NCBI GenBank assembly: GCA_024645065.1
Contig: JAHEGP010000078.1
Coordinates: 1 to 11,889 of the forward strand
Direction: 5' to 3'
Length of the DNA: 11,889 nucleotides
Origin: Cellvibrionales bacterium
GTDB taxonomy: Bacteria > Pseudomonadota > Gammaproteobacteria > Pseudomonadales > JAHEGP01
The position numbers were made by a program, and so were the translations under genes. Each line of letters opens with the position of its first letter. Within the stretch, counting starts at the first letter, position 1. Below, piece by piece: positions 1 through 5,522 of the stretch. A model generated the notes under the pieces. The model did not search any database. It was given only the letters and a program-made list of their open reading frames with translations, and was not told the DNA's origin.

Positions 1-1
1 C

Positions 2-88
2 GAAGTGCCGATCCCGGCTGCTGCCTGGTTGTTTGGCTCCGGCTTGATTAGCCTGGCCGGCATTACTCGCAGGCGCAAGTCAGCTTAA
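2..88 (+). CDS. C-terminal end of a PEP-CTERM (VPxPA-type) sorted surface/exported protein, partial
   Basis: Only the last 28 codons are present; the frame is open from the left edge to a TAA at 86-88. They encode a tail beginning E-VPIPAAAWLFGSGL, then a short hydrophobic stretch and a basic end RRRKSA. This is the tripartite layout of a PEP-CTERM sorting signal: a Pro-containing motif (here the VPxPA variant common in gammaproteobacteria), one transmembrane helix and an Arg/Lys cluster. In that family the tail is recognised and cut by an exosortase (EpsH/XrtA type) during export to the surface, often alongside exopolysaccharide production. The rest of the protein lies outside the window, so its function cannot be named. 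A strong terminator follows 22 bp downstream, so this is the end of its transcript. The sorting-signal call is confident; the identity of the mature protein is unknown. Confidence 0.82.
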   Translation, partial: EVPIPAAAWLFGSGLISLAGITRRRKSA

Positions 89-110
89 CTTTCCCGTCAG
101 AAAAAACCGG

Positions 111-148
111 ATACCCGCCAGCCTATTCAGCTTGGCGGGTATTTTTTT
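111..148 (+). terminator. Rho-independent terminator after the PEP-CTERM gene
   Basis: A perfect 10-bp stem pairs ATACCCGCCA (111-120) with TGGCGGGTAT (133-142) around a 12-nt loop. A run of T follows at 142-148, which is the classic intrinsic terminator layout for the rightward gene ending at 88. An A-run at 101-106 lies 4 nt outside the stem, so on the opposite strand the same hairpin is followed by CCGG and then six T. It could act as a backup terminator for leftward transcription from mdh. Confidence 0.9.
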
Positions 149-177
149 GCATAAGGGGAAAGACCAAAACAGCGACA

Positions 178-204
178 CAGAAAAGACGCCCAATGGCGCC
201 TTTT
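178..204 (-). terminator. Rho-independent terminator downstream of mdh (possibly bidirectional)
   Basis: Read on the minus strand, AAGGCGCC pairs with GGCGTCTT around a 4-nt ATTG loop (one G-T pair), then the sequence continues as TTCTG, giving a TTTTCT tract. The hairpin starts 26 nt past the mdh stop codon, a normal spacing for its terminator. The plus strand also has a short TTTT after the stem (201-204), so it may stop transcription both ways between the two convergent genes. Confidence 0.75.
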
Positions 205-228
205 CGGATCATGCATTCCCACCCCGCC

Positions 229-1209
229 TCAGGGTAGCAAGTGCTTCACAGCATCGCGCTCTTCGGCCAGTTCGTTTTCGGTAGCGAGCATTTTCGCCTT
301 GCTGAACTCGTTGATGTCCAGCCCCTGGACAATACTCCAGTCGCCATTACTGCAGGTGCAGGGAAACGAGTAAATCAGCCCTTCCTTAACGCCATAGCTG
401 CCGTCACTGTATACCCCCATGCTGACCCAGTCGCCGCCATTGGAACCGAGCGACCATGAGCGCATGTGGTCGATAGCCGCGTTAGCGGCAGATGCGGCGC
501 TGGAGGCGCCCCGGGCAGCGATGATCGCGGCACCGCGCTGTTGCACATCGGGAATGAAAGTCTCCTCATACCATTGTTGATCTACCTGGTTCATGGCGGC
601 GGCGCCCTTAACCTCGGCATGAAACAAGTCGGGAAACTGGGTAGAGGAATGATTACCCCAGATGGTCATACCCTTGATGTCATTCACTGTGGAGCCGGTT
701 TTCTGCGCCAACTGGGTGAGTGCGCGGTTGTGGTCAAGCCGTGTCATGGCAGTAAAACTGCGTGGATCGATGTCGGGTGCGTTGCGCTGGCAGATCAAGG
801 CATTGGTGTTGGCGGGATTGCCAACGACCAGCACCCTGATGTTGCGGCTGGCGACCTTGTTGATAGCCTTGCCCTGAGCTGAAAATATCGCTGCGTTGGC
901 CTCCAGCAGGTCTTTTCGCTCCATACCCGGGCCGCGGGGTCGCGCCCCCACCAGCAGCGCATAATCGCTATCCTTGAAAGCGACCTCCGCATCATCGGTG
1001 CAGACGATGCCCTTGAGTAGTGGAAACGCGCAATCATCCAATTCCATGGCCACGCCATTGAGAGCCTGAAGTGCAGGGGTGATCTCAAGAAGTTGAAGAA
1101 TGACTGGCTGGTCCTGACCGAGCATGGCGCCAGACGCAATGCGAAACAACAGTGCATAGCTGATCTGGCCGGCTGCGCCGGTGACGGTAATGCGGACGGG
1201 ATCTTTCAT
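229..1209 (-). CDS. mdh: Malate dehydrogenase (NAD-dependent, cytosolic-type MDH)
   Basis: Encodes a 326-residue soluble enzyme of the TCA cycle that interconverts malate and oxaloacetate with NAD(H). The N-terminal Rossmann fold shows the nucleotide-binding loop TGAAGQISY (residues 10-18), and an acidic residue at the end of the second strand (Glu42 in LLEITPA) favours NAD over NADP. The mobile active-site loop carries the substrate arginines in ARPRGPGMERKD (Arg92, Arg98). GNPANTNAL (130-138) is the cofactor/substrate segment. RLDHNRA holds Asp159 and Arg162, and GNHSSTQ holds the catalytic His187. Length and motifs match the ~326-residue MDH group shared with eukaryotic cytosolic enzymes and many beta- and gammaproteobacteria, not the ~312-residue E. 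coli type. The ATG at 1209 is preceded by AGGA about 9 nt upstream. The gene stands alone, divergent from ttcA, with its own terminator at 183-204. The call is firm. Confidence 0.96.
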   Translation of the reverse strand: MKDPVRITVTGAAGQISYALLFRIASGAMLGQDQPVILQLLEITPALQALNGVAMELDDCAFPLLKGIVCTDDAEVAFKDSDYALLVGARPRGPGMERKDLLEANAAIFSAQGKAINKVASRNIRVLVVGNPANTNALICQRNAPDIDPRSFTAMTRLDHNRALTQLAQKTGSTVNDIKGMTIWGNHSSTQFPDLFHAEVKGAAAMNQVDQQWYEETFIPDVQQRGAAIIAARGASSAASAANAAIDHMRSWSLGSNGGDWVSMGVYSDGSYGVKEGLIYSFPCTCSNGDWSIVQGLDINEFSKAKMLATENELAEERDAVKHLLP

Positions 1210-1486
1210 GGCTCGCTTTCCTGCTTATTGAGTGAGTGTGCGCGTTCTGCGACGATTGGAATCCGCCCGTATTTTATTCGATTGTCGTTGAATTTCCAGT
1301 GTCGAGATCAATGTCTTGAAACAATTAGCCACTCTCCGGACTATCAGCCATCACGCGATCGCCCGCGCTTTGGGCCACGGTAATCCCCGGTTTAGTCCCG
1401 GCGAATCATCGAAAACGGTTTGCGGTCGGGGTACAATACCCGGCTTTCTTGCGTCTTTTAATGCATTTCCTTGAACAGGACAGGCC
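1210..1486. other. Divergent intergenic region between mdh and ttcA
   Basis: This 277-bp stretch must hold the promoters of both divergent genes. The half nearest mdh is AT-richer. On the minus strand it contains TAAAAT (1276-1271), a possible -10 for mdh, but I see no good -35 partner at 16-18 nt, so the mdh start site remains open. The half nearest ttcA holds the better promoter, listed separately. I see no convincing small gene, RNA gene or operator repeat here. Confidence 0.5.
1409..1437 (+). promoter_or_regulatory. Putative sigma-70 promoter of ttcA
   Basis: The -10 candidate TACAAT (1432-1437, 5 of 6 to consensus) lies 17 nt after the -35 candidate TCGAAA (1409-1414, 4 of 6 to TTGACA). 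Transcription would start near 1444, leaving a leader of roughly 40 nt before the ttcA ATG at 1487. This is a pattern match only. Confidence 0.5.
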
Positions 1487-2383
1487 ATGGTTGCGCTACC
1501 CCGGGACAGCCGTAAACAGCAGCTGGAATACAACAAACTGCAAAAGCGGCTGCGCCGCAATGCCGGCAAAGCAATAGCTGATTACAATATGATCGAGCAG
1601 GGCGACCGCGTGATGGTTTGTCTCAGCGGCGGCAAGGACTCCTTTGCCATGCTGGATATATTGCTCAGCCTGCAAAAAACGGCGCCGGTATCCTTCGAGT
1701 TGGTCGCTGTCAATATGGACCAGAAGCAACCCGGCTTTCCCGAGGAAGTCTTGCCCCGGTACCTGGAGGGGATCGGGGTAGCTTTCCATATCATCGAGAA
1801 AGATACCTATAGCGTGGTGAAAGAAAAAGTCGCCGAAGGCAAAACCACCTGTGGCTTGTGCTCACGCTTGCGTCGAGGCACGCTCTACGCGTATGCCGAA
1901 AGTATCGGGGCCAGTAAAATTGCGCTCGGCCACCACAAGGATGATATTGTCGAGACTTTATTCCTGAATATGTTTTACGGCTCAAGGTTGAAAGCAATGC
2001 CCCCCAAGCTGTTGAGCGATGATAAACGTAACGTTGTTATCAGGCCCCTGGCTTATTGTCGCGAGGCGGATCTGGCCAAATATGCCGCGCTGCGCCAGTT
2101 CCCGCTGATCCCCTGTAACCTGTGTGGCAGCCAGGATGGATTGCAGCGCCAGGCTGTAAAGGCCATGCTTCAGCAGTGGGACCGGCAGTTTCCGGGCCGC
2201 ACCGATAATATTTTCAAGGCATTGCAGAACATAAGCCTGAGCCAGATGGCGGACATCGCACTCTACGATTTTGCTGCATTGACCATCGATCGGTCGGCCG
2301 CAAGGGCCGCCTATCCCTTTGCCACCGGTGCACCCGGGGGCATCGGCACCTCTACCGAACTTATTGATGCCATGAACCTGTAA
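1487..2383 (+). CDS. ttcA: tRNA 2-thiocytidine biosynthesis protein TtcA
   Basis: This 298-residue iron-sulfur enzyme makes 2-thiocytidine at position 32 of certain tRNAs, using ATP to activate the cytosine C2 for sulfur insertion. The PP-loop ATPase signature SGGKDS is at 47-52. The family CxxC pair sits in TTCGLCSRLRRG (Cys122, Cys125), and the further cysteine motif PCNLCGSQ is at 209-216; in TtcA the CxxC pair and one downstream cysteine hold the [4Fe-4S] cluster. GHHKDDIVET (148-157) is also typical of the PP-loop thiolase group. The ATG at 1487 has AGGA six nt upstream and an in-frame TGA at 1472, so the start cannot lie further out. It precedes the ccm cluster, but a separate promoter element in the 142-bp gap suggests the two are not strictly one operon. 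The closely related TtuA/Ncs6 enzymes differ in cysteine pattern and length. Confidence 0.96.
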   Translation: MVALPRDSRKQQLEYNKLQKRLRRNAGKAIADYNMIEQGDRVMVCLSGGKDSFAMLDILLSLQKTAPVSFELVAVNMDQKQPGFPEEVLPRYLEGIGVAFHIIEKDTYSVVKEKVAEGKTTCGLCSRLRRGTLYAYAESIGASKIALGHHKDDIVETLFLNMFYGSRLKAMPPKLLSDDKRNVVIRPLAYCREADLAKYAALRQFPLIPCNLCGSQDGLQRQAVKAMLQQWDRQFPGRTDNIFKALQNISLSQMADIALYDFAALTIDRSAARAAYPFATGAPGGIGTSTELIDAMNL

Positions 2384-2463
2384 CGTTCAGCACCGCGCCG
2401 GTGAACCGGTTTGGAGGGTGCAGACCACACGGCAGTTTTTCTGCCCTCGAGCCTGAATACCGC

Positions 2464-2469
2464 TATAAT
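2464..2469 (+). promoter_or_regulatory. Putative -10 element (TATAAT) for the ccm operon
   Basis: A perfect TATAAT lies 56 bp before the ccmA start, in the 142-bp gap after ttcA. The matching -35 position (about 2441-2446, CTGCCC) is poor, so the promoter may be weak or activator-dependent. Just upstream is a short inverted repeat, GGCAG-TTTTT-CTGCC (2431-2445), that would overlap the -35 site. It has no T-tract after the stem, so it is not a normal terminator for ttcA. Confidence 0.5.
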
Positions 2470-2525
2470 TACCGGTTTGCGACTGCTGACGAATGGCTTG
2501 TATGGGGATTTAAGGTGGCGATAGC

Positions 2526-3161
2526 GTGTCCGAACCACTGTTAGAGGTAAGGGCGCTCGGCTGTGAGCGCGACCACCGGCGTTTGTTCGAAAATATCTCG
2601 TTCGCGGCCAGTGCCGGCGAAGTGGTTCAGCTTGCCGGCCCCAACGGCTCCGGCAAGACCACTTTGTTGCGGTTTCTAGCAGGTATTTCGCAGGCCTTCG
2701 AAGGTGAGATCCTCTGGCGCGGTCGGGATATCAACGCAGCGGCAATTGACTATCGTGGCCAGATGCTGTTTTTAGGGCATGCGCCAGCTGTCACCCTCAA
2801 CCTGACCGCGCTGGAAAACCTGCAGTGGTATTTTGCTCTCAATCAGCAGGTCTCCCGGGCATCGCTCTGCGCGGCGCTGGCCGATGTGGGACTGGCGGGT
2901 TACGAAGAGGTGCCGGCCTACCGCATGTCGGCAGGCCAACAGCGGCGCATCGCGCTGGCCAGGCTGCGGGTGAGTCAAGTGCCGTTATGGATTCTTGATG
3001 AGCCCTTCACGGCGATCGATCGGGCGGGCGTGGTCGAACTGGAGGGCTTGCTCGCCGAGCATGCCGCTCGCGGAGGGATGGTGATCCTGACCACCCATCA
3101 TCCGCTCAACCTTGATACGCCCTACCGCCGGATCGAACTGGAGGGTGCAAATGCTGGCTGA
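2526..3161 (+). CDS. ccmA: Cytochrome c biogenesis ATP-binding export protein CcmA
   Basis: The 211-residue ABC ATPase of the CcmABCD complex works on the cytoplasmic face of the inner membrane. In System I its ATP hydrolysis is needed to release heme-loaded CcmE from CcmC/CcmD. Walker A is GPNGSGKTT (38-46), the signature is MSAGQQRR (134-141), Walker B is LWILDEP (154-160) and the switch histidine is His191 in LTTHH. The segment FLGHAP...LTALENL (82-99) is typical of CcmA. At 211 residues it has the usual short length of this family, with no fused membrane part. The start is GTG: an in-frame TAA at 2511 rules out an earlier start, the next ATG is at codon 80, and AAGGTGG (2512-2518) lies 7 nt upstream. 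Its last codons overlap ccmB by 11 bp, pointing to translational coupling. Confidence 0.95.
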   Translation: MSEPLLEVRALGCERDHRRLFENISFAASAGEVVQLAGPNGSGKTTLLRFLAGISQAFEGEILWRGRDINAAAIDYRGQMLFLGHAPAVTLNLTALENLQWYFALNQQVSRASLCAALADVGLAGYEEVPAYRMSAGQQRRIALARLRVSQVPLWILDEPFTAIDRAGVVELEGLLAEHAARGGMVILTTHHPLNLDTPYRRIELEGANAG

Positions 3162-3849
3162 AGAGCAAATCCCCGGGGCATTGCAGGCCTGCCGAGGTAC
3201 TTTCAAGCGCGACCTTTTGCTGGCCATGAGGCGCAGCGGCGATATTGTCAACCCGCTGGTGTTTGCCCTGATCGTGGTCACCCTGTTCCCACTGGGTATC
3301 GGCCCGGAGAAGAGCACCTTGACGGCGATTGCACCAGGACTGGTGTGGGTGGTGGCATTGCTGGCTTGCCTCCTGTCTGTCGATCGCGTTTTTCGTGACG
3401 ACTACCTGGACGGCACGCTGCAGCAGATGCTTCTCAGCCCCCAGCCGAGCTATTTTCTGGTTTTGGCCAAGGTCACCGTTCACTGGCTGGTTTCCGGCCT
3501 GGCAGTCACCCTGGTGGCGCCCCTGCTGGCCCTGATGCTGTCGCTGGCAGGCGGTGGTTACCTGCCCTTGCTGGTATCCCTGCTACTGGGGACTGTCAGC
3601 CTGAGCATGATTGGCGCTATTGGTGCGGCGCTCACCGTTGGTCTGAAGCGAGGCGGGGTGCTGGTCGCCCTGATAGTATTGCCCTTGTACGTGCCTGTTT
3701 TGATTTTCGGCGCAGGGGCTGTGGAGGCAGGCTGCCAGGGCTTACCTTACAGCGGCCACCTGGCGATACTGGCGGCTCTGACCCTGATGGCGTTGGTACT
3801 TGCGCCGCTGGCGATTGGAGGGGCGCTCAGGATCAATATGGACGACTGA
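3151..3849 (+). CDS. ccmB: Heme exporter / cytochrome c biogenesis membrane protein CcmB
   Basis: This 232-residue inner-membrane protein is the permease-like partner of CcmA in the complex that frees holo-CcmE. About six hydrophobic segments can be seen, at roughly residues 36-51, 60-76, 104-126, 130-152, 160-183 and 195-220. The cytoplasmic loop FRDDYLDGTLQQ (81-92), between the second and third, is a hallmark of CcmB. LPLYVPVLIFGAGAV near the fifth segment is also typical. I take ATG 3151 as the start because GGAGGG (3140-3145) sits 5 nt before it and the product then begins like the family. A TTG 39 bp upstream in the same frame would add residues with no family match. The start overlaps the end of ccmA by 11 bp. 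An unusually long 175-bp gap follows before ccmC. Confidence 0.94.
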   Translation: MLAEEQIPGALQACRGTFKRDLLLAMRRSGDIVNPLVFALIVVTLFPLGIGPEKSTLTAIAPGLVWVVALLACLLSVDRVFRDDYLDGTLQQMLLSPQPSYFLVLAKVTVHWLVSGLAVTLVAPLLALMLSLAGGGYLPLLVSLLLGTVSLSMIGAIGAALTVGLKRGGVLVALIVLPLYVPVLIFGAGAVEAGCQGLPYSGHLAILAALTLMALVLAPLAIGGALRINMDD

Positions 3850-4024
3850 TTTTCAAATTATTGCGTATCAGAAGCTGAATCCGTGGCGCTATGAGTGGTA
3901 AACTCCGGCGCATTTGGCTTGCTCCGGGCCAATCAGGGTCCATTGAGGAAGCTTCACAAGGCTGTATTCGGGCTCCAGCGCAGACACAGGGCGTAGTTGT
4001 TACTTAAATCAAGCGGGTGACTCC
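3850..4024 (+). other. 175-bp gap inside the ccm cluster
   Basis: Every other junction in this cluster is 37 bp or less, or overlapping, so this gap stands out. It holds no clear terminator: a 5-bp TTGGC/GCCAA hairpin (3914-3932) has no T-tract. TGGTAAACT (3896-3904) fits an extended -10 pattern but lacks a -35. The segment ends with AAGCGGGTGA (4011-4020), the Shine-Dalgarno match for ccmC. A 38-codon ATG frame at 3891-4007 has no ribosome-binding site and no recognisable product. I cannot assign a function to the rest. Confidence 0.4.
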
Positions 4025-4780
4025 TTGGCATTCAGATGGCCTCAATTTTTCCACAAGCTCGGTTCGCCGCGCTGGTTCTATCGTATCGGCGGGCTCTGGT
4101 TGCCCTGGCTGGCTGGTATCGCGGCCTGCTTTCTGGTGATCGGTGCCATCTGGGGGTTGGCCTTCGCGCCGGAGGACTTCAAGCAGGGCAACAGTTATCG
4201 CATCATCTTCGTGCACGTACCGAGCGCGTTTATCGCACTGGCTGGATATTACGTCATGGCTACCGCGGGAGCCATCAGCCTCATCTGGAAGATGAAACTG
4301 GCGGATATCGCGTTGAAGTGCGCTGCCCCGATTGGTGCCGCAATGACCGTCCTGGCGCTGATATCGGGCGCGACCTGGGGTAAACCCACCTGGGGTACGT
4401 GGTGGGTGTGGGATGCGCGCAATACCTCGATGCTGGTTTTGTTGTTCCTGTATCTCGGCATTTACGCCCTGTACAATGCGTTCGAGCGGGAGGAGCAGGC
4501 CGCAAGGATTTGTGCGGTTTTAGCGCTGGTGGGCACCGTCAATATCCCTATCATTTACAAGTCAGTTGATTGGTGGTTTACCCTGCACCAACCAGCGACG
4601 ATCAAACTGACCGAGCCCACCACCATGCACGCCTCCATGTGGCAACCTCTGTTGTTGATGATCGTCGGGTTTTACGTGCTTTACACTACCCTTTTGATCG
4701 AGCGTATCAGGGTCGAAATTCTGGTGAGAGAGCGTCGTACGCGCTGGGTGCAGGACATCGTGTTGGCATCCGGCGCCTGA
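4025..4780 (+). CDS. ccmC: Heme-handling membrane protein CcmC (TTG start)
   Basis: This 251-residue inner-membrane protein of the heme-handling family binds heme and passes it to CcmE at the periplasmic face. The tryptophan-rich heme motif is WGTWWVWD (123-130). The two conserved histidines that ligand heme iron are His64 (in IIFVHVPSAF) and His188 (in WWFTLHQP). About six membrane segments are visible. The N-terminus, with WPQFFHKLGSPRWFY, matches the usual CcmC start. The only plausible start is TTG 4025. The frame is open back to a TGA at 3944 with no ATG or GTG, and the next in-frame ATG is at codon 78, past His64. AAGCGGGTGA (4011-4020) matches the anti-Shine-Dalgarno complement at 8 of 10 bases just before it. 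A gap of 16 bp follows before ccmD. Confidence 0.95.
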   Translation: MAFRWPQFFHKLGSPRWFYRIGGLWLPWLAGIAACFLVIGAIWGLAFAPEDFKQGNSYRIIFVHVPSAFIALAGYYVMATAGAISLIWKMKLADIALKCAAPIGAAMTVLALISGATWGKPTWGTWWVWDARNTSMLVLLFLYLGIYALYNAFEREEQAARICAVLALVGTVNIPIIYKSVDWWFTLHQPATIKLTEPTTMHASMWQPLLLMIVGFYVLYTTLLIERIRVEILVRERRTRWVQDIVLASGA

Positions 4781-4796
4781 GGGTATTGAACTTCCT

Positions 4797-4973
4797 ATGT
4801 ATTTTTCCAGTCTCAATGAATTGTTCTACATGGACGGTCACGGGGTTTACGTGTGGGCGGTATATGCGGTAGCTATCTCCATCATCGCCGCATTGGCAAT
4901 AACCCCGCTCGTGCGCAGGCGCCGCTTCGTGCGCGAAGAGACCCAGCGCCTGCGCCGCGAAGGCAAGGTATAA
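4797..4973 (+). CDS. ccmD: Heme exporter subunit CcmD
   Basis: A small 58-residue gene lies between ccmC and ccmE. The product starts MYFSSLNELFYMDGHGVYVW, which carries the family pattern F-x-MxGHGxYVW. One membrane helix follows (about residues 17-38), then a highly basic cytoplasmic tail (RRRRFVREETQRLRREGKV). CcmD is the small bitopic subunit that steadies CcmC with CcmE and is needed for release of holo-CcmE from the ABC complex. Position in the operon, length (family 45-70 residues) and topology all agree. The ribosome-binding site is weak: GAGGG (4779-4783) lies 13 nt from the ATG and overlaps the ccmC stop codon. Translation probably depends on coupling to ccmC. Confidence 0.92.
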   Translation: MYFSSLNELFYMDGHGVYVWAVYAVAISIIAALAITPLVRRRRFVREETQRLRREGKV

Positions 4974-4997
4974 CGTGAGTAATACGGGGTAGGCTTG

Positions 4998-5492
4998 ATG
5001 CATCCGGTCAGAAAACAGCGACTCTACATCGTCCTCTTCATCGTGCTGGGTGCGAGTATTGCAGCGGCGCTCATTTTTTATGCGCTGCGCGAAAACATGA
5101 ACCTGTTTTACTCGCCGTCGGATATTGCCGATGGCAAAGCACCGCTGAATACACGAATGCGCGCCGGAGGAATGGTGCGCGAAGGCAGCGTGCAACGACA
5201 GGGCGAGGCTCTGGAGGTGAATTTTATTGTGACCGATTATGCCAACGATGTTGCGGTAAGCTACGAGGGCATACTGCCCGATATGTTCGCCGAGGGGCAG
5301 GGTGTGGTGGTCACTGGAACACAGACCGCACCCGGGGTGTTTGTCGCCACGGAAGTGCTGGCCAAGCACGATGAGGAATACATGCCGCCGGAAGTTTCCG
5401 AGGCGCTGGAAAAGTCCGGTCACAGCGGCGGTGAAACGGGTGGCAATAGTAGTTCCAGGCCTTCGGGCTATGACGCGGCCAGTCAGTACTAG
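4998..5492 (+). CDS. ccmE: Periplasmic heme chaperone CcmE
   Basis: This 164-residue membrane-anchored chaperone carries heme through a covalent bond to a histidine and delivers it to CcmF/CcmH. The start HPVRKQRLY, followed by one membrane anchor (about residues 10-30), is typical. The OB-fold domain covers about 35-120, including RAGGMVREGSV (55-65). The heme-attachment motif is LAKHDEEYMPPEV, with the covalent histidine at His124 and the supporting tyrosine at Tyr128. The C-terminal tail after about residue 138 is Gly/Ser-rich and probably disordered. I chose ATG 4998 over the TTG one codon earlier because the family begins M-x-P-V-R and GGGGTAGG (4986-4993) lies 4 nt upstream. It follows ccmD by 24 bp. 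Confidence 0.96.
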   Translation: MHPVRKQRLYIVLFIVLGASIAAALIFYALRENMNLFYSPSDIADGKAPLNTRMRAGGMVREGSVQRQGEALEVNFIVTDYANDVAVSYEGILPDMFAEGQGVVVTGTQTAPGVFVATEVLAKHDEEYMPPEVSEALEKSGHSGGETGGNSSSRPSGYDAASQY

Positions 5493-5522
5493 GCAAGGCT
5501 GCGATAATCCTGGGAGCAAGCA

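Noticed and set aside
466..882. A 138-codon plus-strand frame opposite mdh
   Set aside because: It is antisense to the clearly conserved malate dehydrogenase and has no recognisable domain.
1355..1362. GCGATCGC palindrome in the mdh-ttcA region
   Set aside because: A single 8-bp palindrome with no second copy or promoter relationship; it is most likely chance in GC-rich DNA.
3112..3150. TTG start giving a longer CcmB
   Set aside because: The extra 13 residues are translated from ccmA coding sequence, no ribosome site precedes the TTG, and ATG 3151 has GGAGGG at ideal spacing.
3891..4007. A 38-codon ATG frame on the plus strand in the ccmB-ccmC gap
   Set aside because: No Shine-Dalgarno sequence precedes it and the product (MSGKLRRIWLAPGQ...) has no recognisable motif, membrane helix or signal peptide.
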